In this document: positions 41,736 through 50,858 of the stretch, one piece after another
How positions within the stretch are numbered: position 1 is the first letter of the stretch
Layout: every line of letters starts with the position of its first letter
Assembly (NCBI RefSeq): GCF_018080005.1
Contig: NZ_CP073015.1
Location: forward strand, 1,946,001 to 2,010,000
DNA: 64,000 nucleotides
Origin: Flavobacterium sp. CS20
GTDB taxonomy: Bacteria; Bacteroidota; Bacteroidia; Flavobacteriales; Flavobacteriaceae
Reading direction: 5' to 3'
Notes under the pieces: model-generated
Seen by the model: only the letters and a program-made list of their open reading frames with translations
Told to the model about the DNA's origin: nothing
Databases searched by the model: none
Made by a program: the position numbers and the translations under genes

Positions 41736-41823
41736 AAAGTATTTTATAATGATTAAAAAAACTTAACGTCTTTGCACCTGAGCGAGAAACATAAACCTTA
41801 AATTTGCGTTCAAAACTTCTCAA

Positions 41824-42963
41824 TTGGCCAGTATCTACATTCATATTCCGTTTTGCAAACAAGCCTGCCATTATTGTGATTTTCATTTTTCAACTTCACT
41901 TAAACATAAAGACCAACTCATCAATGCCATTGGTCAAGAATTAATACTTAGAAAAGAAGAATTAAAGCAACCTGTTGAAAATATATATTTTGGTGGTGGA
42001 ACACCGAGTTTATTGTCCGAACAAGATTTAGACTCTATTTTTAATACGATTTACAAACATTTTAAAGTCGATAAGCATCCAGAAATTACCTTAGAAGCTA
42101 ATCCCGATGACATTTCAATACAACTTTTAAAAACTTTAAAACAACAAGGTATCAACCGATTGAGTTTGGGCGTGCAATCTTTTTTTGAAAAAGACCTTAA
42201 ACAGATGAATCGTGCTCATAATGCCAATGAAGCTAAAACAAGTATCAAATTGATGAAAGATTATTTTGACAACTATTCCATCGATTTGATTTACGGCATG
42301 CCAGAAATGAGTTTACAAAATTGGCAAGCAAACCTACAAACTGCTTTAGATTTTGATGTGCCACATTTATCTTGTTATGCCTTGACAGTTGAGCCTGACA
42401 CCGCTTTACAAAAATTTATTGAAAAAAAAATCATTCCACCCGTAGATGATGAGCAATCAGCAACGCATTTTGATGAACTTTATCAAACCTTAACTTCTCG
42501 TGGCTACGAACATTACGAATTTTCAAATTTCGGAAAACCTGGTTATTTTTCACAAAATAATTTAGCTTATTGGACAGGCAAAGCTTATCTCGGAGTTGGT
42601 CCATCAGCTCACAGTTATAACGGTTACGACAAGCGATTTTGGAACATCAAAAACAACATTAAATACATCAAAGCTATTGAAAAAGGTGAATTACCTATCA
42701 CTTCAGAACACTTGAGTAAGACCGACCGATATAACGAATACATCATGACGAGATTACGCACACAATCAGGTGTTGATTTAGATGAAATTCAATCTTTTTT
42801 TGGGCTAAATTATTTGGACTATTTAATGCTTCAAGCACAACCACATCTCATTGAAAATAATATAGATATTTTTGATAACAAACTCAAAATCACCTCAAAA
42901 GCCAAATTCCTTTCCGATGGCATTGTCGCAGATTTGTTTAAAATTGAATTTGAAAAAACTTAG
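41824..42963 (+). CDS. hemW: Radical SAM protein HemW
   Basis: HemW is a heme-binding radical SAM protein related to HemN; its role is thought to be heme insertion rather than coproporphyrinogen oxidation. The cluster ligands are Cys11, Cys15 and Cys18 in CKQACHYC; GGGTPSLL, EANPDD and GVQSF follow, and the C-terminal HemN_C domain starts near residue 290. At 379 residues with CxxxCxxC and no additional cysteine right after, it fits HemW rather than HemN. The start is TTG at 41824; no ATG is available in frame. Confidence 0.9.
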   Translation: MASIYIHIPFCKQACHYCDFHFSTSLKHKDQLINAIGQELILRKEELKQPVENIYFGGGTPSLLSEQDLDSIFNTIYKHFKVDKHPEITLEANPDDISIQLLKTLKQQGINRLSLGVQSFFEKDLKQMNRAHNANEAKTSIKLMKDYFDNYSIDLIYGMPEMSLQNWQANLQTALDFDVPHLSCYALTVEPDTALQKFIEKKIIPPVDDEQSATHFDELYQTLTSRGYEHYEFSNFGKPGYFSQNNLAYWTGKAYLGVGPSAHSYNGYDKRFWNIKNNIKYIKAIEKGELPITSEHLSKTDRYNEYIMTRLRTQSGVDLDEIQSFFGLNYLDYLMLQAQPHLIENNIDIFDNKLKITSKAKFLSDGIVADLFKIEFEKT

Positions 42964-43074
42964 AGATTATTCAAGGTAAAAAACCTAAGCTTAAGTCTAT
43001 GATTTATAAGTTTCAAGGCTATGATTTAATAAGATAATTAGTTTTAGACTATTTTTATAGACAAATTCAAAGTC

Positions 43075-44151
43075 ATGAAATACCTAATGTATTTGCTATT
43101 TCTTATAAGCATTTCAACCATTAATGGTCAGGAGATAAAATCGTCGATCTATTTTCCTCCAAATAATTCTGATGATTGGACGAAAACAAATTTTGAAGCA
43201 GAAAGATGGAAAGTCAATTTAAAAGATAGTCTATCTAACTTTCTTAAACAAGGGAATACAAGAGCTTTTATAGTTTTAAAAGACGGTAAGATTTTAATAG
43301 AAAAATATTGGGGAAAAAATTTAAGAGGTCGCGATTTTGATAAAGGTTCTTATTGGTATTGGGCTTCAGCTGGTAAAACACTAACTGCCTGCTTAGTCGG
43401 TATAGCTCAAGAGCAAGGCTTTTTAAATATTGAAAACTCTACTAATCAATATTTAGGGTCATGGACATCAATGCCAAAGAAACAGGAAGATGCAATTAAG
43501 ATCAAGCACCAATTAACAATGACTACGGGTCTTGATTATACAGTAAAAAATAAAAATTGTATAAAACCAAAATGTTTAACCTATAAAGCTAAACCTGGCG
43601 AGCAATGGTATTATCACAATGCACCTTATACTTTACTCAGTCAGGTTATAGAAAATGCTACTGGTCAAAAATTTAATCAATTTACCCGACGCCATTTAGC
43701 GTCCAAAATTGGGATGAAAGGCAGGTGGATATCATTTAAAGAGAATATCAATTTATACCTTAGCACACCTCGAAGTGCGACTCGACTTGGGTTACTTATT
43801 TTAAATCAAGGCGTTTGGAATAATCAAATAATTTTGAAAGACAAAACATATTTTGAAAACATGACAACAAGCTCTCAAACTCTAAATCCATCTTATGGCT
43901 ATTTGTGGTGGCTCAATGGGAAAGACAAAGTGATATTACCAACAATGTCAAGCTCAATTCAACAGAGCCTTGTGCCTTCTGCACCAGAAGATATGATTTC
44001 AGCCCTTGGTAAAAACGGTCAAATTATTGATGTTGTGCCAAGCAAAAAACTCGTTATTGTTAGGATGGGCAAAAAACCAGATGATGGTATGTTGTCTTTA
44101 AATTTTCATGAAAAATTTTGGAATATTTTAAATGAAATGATGCCAAATTAA
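43075..44151 (+). CDS. Serine hydrolase, beta-lactamase class C / penicillin-binding-protein-like, secreted
   Basis: A signal peptide (MKYLMYLLFLISISTINGQ) is followed by a serine beta-lactamase fold. The SxxK nucleophile motif is SAGK (Ser98-Lys101), the YxN motif is YYHNAPY (about residue 180) and a C-terminal KTG-like triad is ambiguous (ALGKNGQ). Members of this group are usually esterases or peptidases, so a beta-lactamase role should not be assumed. The 358-residue length is typical. Confidence 0.85.
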   Translation: MKYLMYLLFLISISTINGQEIKSSIYFPPNNSDDWTKTNFEAERWKVNLKDSLSNFLKQGNTRAFIVLKDGKILIEKYWGKNLRGRDFDKGSYWYWASAGKTLTACLVGIAQEQGFLNIENSTNQYLGSWTSMPKKQEDAIKIKHQLTMTTGLDYTVKNKNCIKPKCLTYKAKPGEQWYYHNAPYTLLSQVIENATGQKFNQFTRRHLASKIGMKGRWISFKENINLYLSTPRSATRLGLLILNQGVWNNQIILKDKTYFENMTTSSQTLNPSYGYLWWLNGKDKVILPTMSSSIQQSLVPSAPEDMISALGKNGQIIDVVPSKKLVIVRMGKKPDDGMLSLNFHEKFWNILNEMMPN

Positions 44152-44175
44152 GCTTTTTGAAAAAGACATTAATTG

Positions 44176-44183
44176 TATATTTG
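44176..44183 (+). promoter_or_regulatory. Probable -7 element for the HMG-CoA lyase gene
   Basis: TATATTTG lies 4 bp before the ATG at 44188, which would give a nearly leaderless mRNA. No well-placed TTG is seen at -33, so confidence is limited. Confidence 0.4.
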
Positions 44184-44187
44184 AGCC

Positions 44188-45048
44188 ATGTCTCAAGTAA
44201 AACTAATCGAATGCCCAAGAGATGCCATGCAAGGCATCAAGCCTTTTATCTCAACAAAAGATAAAGTTAAATACATTCAGAGTCTTTTAGCCTGTGGATT
44301 TGACACGATAGATTTTGGCAGTTTTGTCTCGCCAAAAGCTATTCCACAAATGAAAGATACCGCTGAAGTGTTACAACATCTTGACTTATCAGAAACGCAA
44401 TCCAAACTTTTGGCTATTGTAGCTAATTTGAGAGGAGCTCAAGATGCTTGTCAATTTAATGAAATTGATTATTTAGGTTATCCATTTTCTATTTCAGAGA
44501 ATTTTCAAATGCGAAACACCCACAAAACCATTGCAGAATCTATAGATATTCTAAAATCAATAATCGATTTGGCCAACAAATATAACAAAGAGGTTGTGGC
44601 TTATTTGTCTATGGGCTTTGGCAATCCTTACGGCGATCCTTATAATTCAGATATTGTTGCCGAGTGGACAGAAAAACTTTCTGGTTTTGGAATTAAAATA
44701 CTTTCATTATCCGATACAATTGGCGACTCAAACCAAAAAATTATTAATCAATTATTTTCAGAGCTTATCCCAAAATACCCTAACATAGAGTTTGGTGCAC
44801 ATTTGCATACCACACCCAATTCATGGCATGAAAAAGTAGATGCCGCCTACCAATCAGGTTGCAAAAGATTTGACGGTGCAATTCAAGGTTTTGGCGGTTG
44901 CCCTATGGCTAAAGATGATTTAACAGGTAATATGCCCACAGAAAAACTTTTATCATATTTCAATACTCATAAAGTTAGTCACGGTGTAAAAATGACACGT
45001 TTTGAAACGGCTTACAATAAAGCTTTAGATGTTTTCAGTGATATTTAA
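44188..45048 (+). CDS. Hydroxymethylglutaryl-CoA lyase
   Basis: This TIM-barrel lyase splits HMG-CoA into acetyl-CoA and acetoacetate in leucine degradation. The N-terminal LIECPRDAMQG has the catalytic Arg11 and Asp12 (the family's PRDGLQ). LSLSDTIGDS, the metal histidines in GAHLHTTPNSWH and the catalytic cysteine loop GGCPMAKDDLTGNMPTE (about 235-250) are all present. The 286-residue length is normal. Confidence 0.92.
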   Translation: MSQVKLIECPRDAMQGIKPFISTKDKVKYIQSLLACGFDTIDFGSFVSPKAIPQMKDTAEVLQHLDLSETQSKLLAIVANLRGAQDACQFNEIDYLGYPFSISENFQMRNTHKTIAESIDILKSIIDLANKYNKEVVAYLSMGFGNPYGDPYNSDIVAEWTEKLSGFGIKILSLSDTIGDSNQKIINQLFSELIPKYPNIEFGAHLHTTPNSWHEKVDAAYQSGCKRFDGAIQGFGGCPMAKDDLTGNMPTEKLLSYFNTHKVSHGVKMTRFETAYNKALDVFSDI

Positions 45049-45140
45049 GTATTTTTTATTGTTAAAATGGTTAAGGATTTAAGAATATTTCGACGTATTT
45101 AAGAATAATTTTTAACTTAGGGTTTTAAAATAACATAATT

Positions 45141-45578
45141 ATGAAAAAATTCCTTTTACCATTACGTTTTGGAATTGCTATAAGTGGTTCATTAATAGGC
45201 TATTTTTTATTGTTATCATTATTTGGTTTACACACCAATCCGTTTTATAGTTTTTTTAATGCAGTCATTCTTGGTTTTGGTATTTTTGAAGCTATTCGTA
45301 TCAAACGTTTAGAACACGGACCAAACTACACTTACTCTACTGGTTTTTCTTGTGGTCTAATAGCTGGATTTATCGCTACAATAATTTTTTCCATATTTAT
45401 GGCTATTTATGCCACAGAATTAAATCCTGATTTTATCAATAGCTTATTGACCAGTTGGGATAATCATTTTAAAGTCACTATCGGAACTTTTATTTTTGTA
45501 GTAGCACTTATGGGATTTGCCACTTCAGTAGTGTCAACACTTACTATTATGCAATTGTATAAAAACCCTAAAAAATAA
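45141..45578 (+). CDS. DUF4199 membrane protein
   Basis: The 145-residue protein has four transmembrane segments (GIAISGSLIGYFLLLSLFGL, then FYSFFNAVILGFGIFEAIRI, AGFIATIIFSIFMAIYA and TFIFVVALMGFATSVVSTL). The layout and the loop TYSTGFSCGLIAG fit the DUF4199 family of Bacteroidota. Function is unknown. It is followed by rplU. Confidence 0.75.
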   Translation: MKKFLLPLRFGIAISGSLIGYFLLLSLFGLHTNPFYSFFNAVILGFGIFEAIRIKRLEHGPNYTYSTGFSCGLIAGFIATIIFSIFMAIYATELNPDFINSLLTSWDNHFKVTIGTFIFVVALMGFATSVVSTLTIMQLYKNPKK

Positions 45579-45580
45579 GT

Positions 45581-45611
45581 TTGTATATTTTAAAAACTTA
45601 CTCTACATTTG
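45581..45611 (+). promoter_or_regulatory. Promoter for rplU-rpmA
   Basis: TTG at 45581-45583 and TACATTTG at 45604-45611 are 20 bp apart, matching the Bacteroidota consensus within one base of spacing. The rplU ATG is 33 bp further on. Confidence 0.65.
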
Positions 45612-45644
45612 CAATCCTTAAAAATTGAACAAAATCATTAAGCT

Positions 45645-46196
45645 ATGTATGCAATTGTAGAGATAGCAGGGCAGCAATTTAAAGTTGCAAAAGACCAAAA
45701 AGTTTTTGTTCATCGTTTACAAGACAAAGAAGGTGCAAAGGTTGACTTTGATAACGTTCTTCTCTTAGACAACGATGGTCAAGTTCAAGTTGGCGCCCCA
45801 GCTATAGAAGGTGCTCAAGTCAGTGCTAAAATTTTAAGACACCTTAAAGGTGACAAAGTCATTGTCTTTAAAAAGAAAAGACGAAAAGGCTACAAAAAGA
45901 AAAACGGACACCGACAATATTTGTCTGAAATCCAAATTGAAAGTATTGTAGCTTCAGGAGCTAAAAAAGCGGAGAAAAAAACTGAAGCCAAAACTGAGAC
46001 TAAATCAGTAAAGAAAACTGAAGCCAAATCAGCAACAAAAAAAGAACAAACCACTAAACCTGCTGAAAGTGATGTTAAACTTTCAGATATGACCGTAGCC
46101 GAATTAAAAGCTATGGCTAAAGACAAAGGTTTAGAAGGTTACTCAAGCCTTAAGAAAGCAGAATTAATCGAAGCAATAGAAAACTTTAAATCATAA
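45645..46196 (+). CDS. rplU: Ribosomal protein bL21 with C-terminal SAP/Rho-N-like extension
   Basis: Residues 1-103 are a normal bL21 core ([40 protein letters not shown]). The protein then continues for 80 residues. There is a lysine/threonine/alanine/glutamate linker (about 104-143) and then a compact helical module, [20 protein letters not shown] followed by [15 protein letters not shown]. This matches the helix-extension-helix pattern of SAP/Rho-N domains, which bind nucleic acids. The usual length of bL21 is about 103 residues. rpmA follows 4 bp after the stop, the standard order. Confidence 0.95.
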   Translation: MYAIVEIAGQQFKVAKDQKVFVHRLQDKEGAKVDFDNVLLLDNDGQVQVGAPAIEGAQVSAKILRHLKGDKVIVFKKKRRKGYKKKNGHRQYLSEIQIESIVASGAKKAEKKTEAKTETKSVKKTEAKSATKKEQTTKPAESDVKLSDMTVAELKAMAKDKGLEGYSSLKKAELIEAIENFKS

Positions 46197-46200
46197 AACC

Positions 46201-46461
46201 ATGGCACACAAGAAAGGCGTTGGAAGTTCAAAGAACGGAAGAGAGTCAGAATCAAAACGACTCGGTGTAAAAATATTTGGTGGTCAACCTGCTGTTGCTG
46301 GTAACATTATTGTTAGACAACGTGGCACAGCTCACAGACCTGGTGAAAATGTTTACGCCAGTAAAGATCATACACTACATGCCAAAGTTGATGGCATTGT
46401 AAAGTTTCAAAAATCTAAAGGTGATAAATCTTATGTTTCAATAGAACCTTTTGAAGCATAA
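46201..46461 (+). CDS. rpmA: Ribosomal protein bL27
   Basis: The 86-residue protein starts [20 protein letters not shown] and has [20 protein letters not shown] and [15 protein letters not shown], all conserved bL27 features near the peptidyl-transferase centre. The N-terminus begins directly with AHKKG, so there is no cleavable Firmicutes-type leader. It forms an operon with rplU and ends at a clear terminator. Confidence 0.97.
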   Translation: MAHKKGVGSSKNGRESESKRLGVKIFGGQPAVAGNIIVRQRGTAHRPGENVYASKDHTLHAKVDGIVKFQKSKGDKSYVSIEPFEA

Positions 46462-46486
46462 ATGACTTTTTAATCTTAATAATTAG

Positions 46487-46520
46487 AAAAGGATATTCAA
46501 TGCGAATATCCTTTTTTTTT
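46487..46520 (+). terminator. Rho-independent terminator of rplU-rpmA
   Basis: AAAAGGATATTC pairs with GAATATCCTTTT around a 5-base loop and is followed by a run of T. The stretch from 46521 to 46786 contains no gene I can support. Confidence 0.9.
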
Positions 46521-46786
46521 ATATAAAATAAATTCTTATACCAATTTAAATTAATGATGTCGATAATAAAAAGATGAAGGTGTAATACCGACGTGTCCAA
46601 GTATTTTTCGGTATTATTTTCTGGTGCTGGTTGACTTTCAATTGTAATAATATTTGAATCCAATAAAGTAATATCAAAATTGGTTAGGTTGTTAAAAGTG
46701 CCAAAATTTTCAATTTAATTAACTTCCATAAACTTCATAATTATATCATTTTTTATATATTCGACTATAAATCAAAATATTTTAAT

Positions 46787-47527
46787 ATGTATAAATTATT
46801 CATCATTTTAGCTGGTTTTTGTTTTCTCACACCATCACAAGCACAGATTAGTGAAATGATGGGGTTTAGAGATTATAGAGATATTTCAGATGCCTATTTC
46901 ATGCGGTTTAAAGAAAATTCAAAGTTTGACATCAATGATATTGAAGGTTCTCCATTTTTAACAGAAGATTTTCAGTTTGGATATATCATCGATAGCAAAT
47001 CTAAAAATAAAGCCCAAGCATATCTTAGATACGATGTCTATAATGACGTTTTTGAAATAAAGTTAGAGCCAAATTCAAAATCTTTAAAAACTTTGAAAAG
47101 GACTCCAAGGTATAAATACAATTTGGGTGGTGAAACTTTTGTTTTGATTAAATCACCTCAAGTTATTAATGAGGAACACTATAATTCTGGAAATGGATAT
47201 GTTGTTGAATTGACATCACCAAAAGCTGAAGCAGTGCTTTATAAACGATATTTTAAAGAACTCATCCCTGGTTCAAAAGCTTTAACATCTTATCAGCAAG
47301 ATATTCCTCCAAGCATTAAAAGTGATACCAGATACATCATCAAGTTTGGAGATACTTATGTAAGAGCCGAAGATCATAAAAAGAAAATCTTAGATGCTTT
47401 TTCTGATCATAAAAAAGACATTAAAAATTACATAAAAGATAAAGGTTTTAAATTTAGAGGAGACGATAAAGAAATCCAAAACCAAATGATACAAGTTGTT
47501 CGTTATTATAACAGCTTGAAAAACTAA
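46787..47527 (+). CDS. Hypothetical secreted protein
   Basis: The 246-residue protein has a signal peptide (MYKLFIILAGFCFLTPSQAQ) and no family I recognise. The mature part is mostly beta at first (FGYIIDSKSKNKAQAYLRYD, LGGETFVLIKSPQV) and ends in a lysine- and aspartate-rich helix (KKKILDAFSDHKKDIKNYIK). It has no cysteine in the mature part and no sorting domain. It converges with tsaB with a 4-bp overlap. Confidence 0.7.
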   Translation: MYKLFIILAGFCFLTPSQAQISEMMGFRDYRDISDAYFMRFKENSKFDINDIEGSPFLTEDFQFGYIIDSKSKNKAQAYLRYDVYNDVFEIKLEPNSKSLKTLKRTPRYKYNLGGETFVLIKSPQVINEEHYNSGNGYVVELTSPKAEAVLYKRYFKELIPGSKALTSYQQDIPPSIKSDTRYIIKFGDTYVRAEDHKKKILDAFSDHKKDIKNYIKDKGFKFRGDDKEIQNQMIQVVRYYNSLKN

Positions 47528-48195
47528 CCACCAACAAAATCTTTTAAATAGTAAGGTTCAAAATAAGCCACATCTTCAAAGTTTTTATTCAGAAACAGTT
47601 CATCAGCCAACTTACACATCTGCTTTGCTGAGGGGTTTTTGTTTTCTATAAAAAATCCTTTTTTGACATTGTCACAAATTTCTTTAAACTTGCTTACACC
47701 ATTGCCAATAAAATATATTTTTTCATTTACATCAAAATAATCCTGAAAGCTATCAGATTTTAAAATTTTAGCTTCAACTTTTGACAAAGTTTTGAATTTA
47801 GAATTAAAAACGGAGGTGTAAACTTCCATCCGCCGTGCATCAATCATAGGAATGATAGGGAATTGAGTTTGATGTTGTTCAACTTGTTTAGCTAATATTT
47901 TTAAAGTTGAGATACTAATTAAAGGAATCTCAAGTGCATAGCAAAGACCTTTGGCTGTTGAAACTCCAATTCTTAATCCAGTGTAAGACCCTGGACCTTT
48001 ACTGATAGCAATTGCATTAAGGTCAGTGATTTTAAGGTCAGATTGCTTAATCACTTTGTCAATAAACAGATGAAGTTGTTCGCCGTGAGAATATTGCTTT
48101 TTGTCATCTTCTTCCATAGCAATCAGCTGTCCATTCTTTGCTAAAGCTACTGAACAGTTGGTTGTAGAAGTTTCAATGGATAAAATATAAGCCAA
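47524..48195 (-). CDS. tsaB: tRNA threonylcarbamoyladenosine biosynthesis protein TsaB
   Basis: TsaB is the inactive paralogue that dimerizes with TsaD in making the t6A37 modification of tRNAs. It has the ASKHA-fold start YILSIETSTTNCSVALAK, SHGEQLHLFID and KGPGSYTGLRIGVSTAKGL. The 223-residue length is normal. The start is a TTG. It lies 16 bp after the TolC gene at the end of the efflux operon. Confidence 0.93.
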   Translation of the reverse strand: MAYILSIETSTTNCSVALAKNGQLIAMEEDDKKQYSHGEQLHLFIDKVIKQSDLKITDLNAIAISKGPGSYTGLRIGVSTAKGLCYALEIPLISISTLKILAKQVEQHQTQFPIIPMIDARRMEVYTSVFNSKFKTLSKVEAKILKSDSFQDYFDVNEKIYFIGNGVSKFKEICDNVKKGFFIENKNPSAKQMCKLADELFLNKNFEDVAYFEPYYLKDFVGG

Positions 48196-48211
48196 AATAA
48201 AAATGATTTAA

Positions 48212-49648
48212 TTAATCAACTGGGCGTTCTCCAAAAAATAATTCTAAGACTTTAATTCTAAAAATATAATCGTATTTGGCTTGAATCATTTGGTTTTGAG
48301 CATTGGTTAGTCTTGTTTTAGATTGGCTTAAATCAAAAGCATTGCTCATGCCAACATCAAAACGTTCCTTGGCAAAATCGTAGGCATTTTGCTGAGCTTC
48401 AACAGACTTCATGGTCGCTTCATAAGCTTTGGCGACACCTTGAGCATCTACGTAGGCTTGATATACATCAGCTTCAAGATCAAGCTCTGTTTGTTGAAGT
48501 TGATTTTTAGACCGTTCTAAATTAATTTGACTTCGTTTAACATTATTACGGGTAGCAAAGCCATTAAAAACAGGAATATTAAGCTGAATTCCATAAGAAA
48601 TACCATCGTTTCTCCACAACTGATCTATAAAATCTCTTGGTCCAATGGCTTCGATCAAAAAGTTAGGAGCAACAACAGTAGCACCAGTATCTTCTACAAA
48701 ACCTATTTGTTGAGTAGGATTATCTGGATCTATTCCACCTGAGGCAAATCTATCTCTATTTGATTCACGTGTGTTGTAGTTAAAAAAACCACGTAAAGTT
48801 GGATAGTAAGCACTTTTGGCAATTTCAATGTTTTTTTGGGCAATTTCCACGTTTTTTTCAGCAATTTTCACTTCATAACGCTCTTGTTTGGCTTCTTCTA
48901 TAATGTCGTTAACATTTCGGTTTATAATATCTGTTATAGGAATATCATATGACTCGTCAGCAATATCAAAGTTTTCATAATCATCTATTAGAAGTGATTG
49001 AGCAAGACTGATAAGGGAGATTTTAATATCATTTTCTGCCACTATAATTTGTTGTTGCTCATTAGCATTGGTAGCTTGTAGTTCTAAAATATCGCCTTGC
49101 GGTACTGTTCCTGCTTTAATTAAAGCATTGGTTTGCTCAATTTGTTGTTGGGTGATTCGATTTTGTTCTTCTAAAACAGCTAGGGTTTGTTTACTCACTA
49201 AAACTTGCAGGTAAGCATTGGCTATAAACAAAGCGATATCATCTTCCATTTGCTCTAAGGAATATTGACTGGCTAATTGAGACAGCTTTGCACGTTGTAG
49301 AGTTCGCCAATTTTGCAGTCCACTAAAAATATTAATGCCAACAGTTGCTCCTGCAGAGAAGTTTCTTGTAACTTGATTTTCAAGGACACCAGTTGTAACG
49401 TTTTGAGTAAGACCTGAGTTCCAACTATTACTCGCATTGAGATTTAAAGAAGGTAGAAAATTACCAACAGCGTCACTTTTATTGATATCAGCATCCTCAA
49501 TATCGAGTTGAGATTGTTTGATACTTATATTGTTGTCAAATGCGTATTTAATACAAGCCTCTAAGGTCCATTTGGTTTTGGCTTCATTCTCTTGGCTAAA
49601 GCCTTGAGCAAAGTAAAAACAAAATATTATTAAAACTAATTTTTTCAT
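48212..49648 (-). CDS. TolC family outer-membrane efflux protein
   Basis: The 478-residue protein has a signal peptide (IIFCFYFAQGFSQ) and the two TolC repeats of long alpha-helical hairpins (LEACIKYAFDNNISIKQSQL, IAQKNIEIAKSAYYPTLRGF). It would form the trimeric outer-membrane channel of the efflux system encoded by the four genes upstream in the same operon. No lipoprotein cysteine is seen. Confidence 0.92.
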   Translation of the reverse strand: MKKLVLIIFCFYFAQGFSQENEAKTKWTLEACIKYAFDNNISIKQSQLDIEDADINKSDAVGNFLPSLNLNASNSWNSGLTQNVTTGVLENQVTRNFSAGATVGINIFSGLQNWRTLQRAKLSQLASQYSLEQMEDDIALFIANAYLQVLVSKQTLAVLEEQNRITQQQIEQTNALIKAGTVPQGDILELQATNANEQQQIIVAENDIKISLISLAQSLLIDDYENFDIADESYDIPITDIINRNVNDIIEEAKQERYEVKIAEKNVEIAQKNIEIAKSAYYPTLRGFFNYNTRESNRDRFASGGIDPDNPTQQIGFVEDTGATVVAPNFLIEAIGPRDFIDQLWRNDGISYGIQLNIPVFNGFATRNNVKRSQINLERSKNQLQQTELDLEADVYQAYVDAQGVAKAYEATMKSVEAQQNAYDFAKERFDVGMSNAFDLSQSKTRLTNAQNQMIQAKYDYIFRIKVLELFFGERPVD

Positions 49649-49708
49649 AAACTGTATTATTTTTTTAAAGATGTTTGAAATCGTTTTGAAATGTATGTGT
49701 ATAAAAAA

Positions 49709-50833
49709 TTATCCACCGAAACCACTTGGTTTTTTCTCTTTTACTTTATTCCAAACTTTTATTTTGTCATCCTTAGATAGCCCTTTTTTAATTTCAACAT
49801 TAATACCATCACTAATGCCAAGTTCAATATCTCGTCGTTCAAATTTTTGATTGCCAACCATAACTTCTACGTATGGTTTTTTGGTTTCTTTATCAAATTG
49901 TATCAAAGCTTCTTTAATGGCTAAAACATCTTCAGCTTTTTCTAAAATAATAGAAGCATTAGCACTGAGTCCAGCTCTTATAAAAACATCGTCTTTCAGC
50001 TCAGATAAAGTTCCTTCAATTTCAAATTGAACAGCACCATTTTCTTCAACACCTTGAGGTGCGATATAATCTAAAGTTGCATTAAACACGACATCTTCAA
50101 GGGCTCCGATTGTAATTTCAAGAGGTAAACCTTCTTTGATTTTACCGACTTCAGACTCATCAACTTTTCCTTTAAAAATCATATCGTTGGTATTTGCAAT
50201 AGTTGCAATTGTAGTTCCTTCATTAAAGTTGTTAGCTTCTATAACTTGGTTACCGACTTTGACAGGTACATCTAAAACCATCCCAGAAATCGTCGCTTTT
50301 ATTTCTGTTGTAGTTGCATCACCAATACCTGCAGTAGTTCCTGTATTGATAATTTCAAAAGTTTCTTTTGCTGATTCTAAATTTTGCTTAGCAATATCAA
50401 AAGAACGCTGTGCTTGGTCAAAATCATTGGCTGAAATTACGCCTTTCTCAAAGAGTTCTTTTTGACGGTTATATATTTTTCTTTCGTTATCTAAATTAAT
50501 TCTCGCTGTCATGATCTGATTTTTAGCGTTGTTTAAATTAGATACATTTGGCACAACCTTTAGTTTGGCTATTAGTTCTCCAGCCTGTACAGTATCGCCA
50601 GGTTTAACCAATATTTTTTCAATAATACCAGATATATTAGGTTTTACAGGTACTTCTTCTCTTGGTGTAATGGTGCCTGTAGCAATAGTTTCTCTAACTA
50701 TAGTTTCAGTTGTTGGTGTTTCTGTTTGGTAAGTCACTGGTGGTTCTTGGTCTTTTTGATACAAATAGTACACAGCGCCTACAAAAAGAAAAGCAAGAAG
50801 GACTAAAACGATAATGGTGATTGCTTTTTTCAT
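49709..50833 (-). CDS. Periplasmic adaptor (membrane fusion) protein of a MacAB-type efflux system
   Basis: The 374-residue protein has an N-terminal membrane anchor (IIVLVLLAFLFVGAVYYLY), a lipoyl half (ISGIIEKILVKPGDTVQAGE), a coiled-coil hairpin (ARINLDNERKIYNRQKELFE, FDQAQRSFDIAKQNLESAKE) and the second lipoyl half (ATISGMVLDVPVKVGNQVIE). The barrel and proximal domain follow (AKLKVV..., DKIKVWNKVKEKK). It lies between the two permease genes and TolC, so it bridges the inner-membrane permeases to TolC. Confidence 0.92.
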   Translation of the reverse strand: MKKAITIIVLVLLAFLFVGAVYYLYQKDQEPPVTYQTETPTTETIVRETIATGTITPREEVPVKPNISGIIEKILVKPGDTVQAGELIAKLKVVPNVSNLNNAKNQIMTARINLDNERKIYNRQKELFEKGVISANDFDQAQRSFDIAKQNLESAKETFEIINTGTTAGIGDATTTEIKATISGMVLDVPVKVGNQVIEANNFNEGTTIATIANTNDMIFKGKVDESEVGKIKEGLPLEITIGALEDVVFNATLDYIAPQGVEENGAVQFEIEGTLSELKDDVFIRAGLSANASIILEKAEDVLAIKEALIQFDKETKKPYVEVMVGNQKFERRDIELGISDGINVEIKKGLSKDDKIKVWNKVKEKKPSGFGG

Positions 50834-50858
50834 TTATTTTTGGTTTGATTTTATTTTT

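Noticed and set aside
43075..44151. Beta-lactamase (antibiotic resistance) call
   Set aside because: SxxK and YxN are shared with esterases and peptidases of the same fold and no clear KTG is present.
46415..46730. Minus-strand frame after rpmA with TSVLHLHLFI-like sequence, possibly a gene remnant
   Set aside because: It overlaps the rpmA terminator, starts without support, and I could not match it to any family with confidence.
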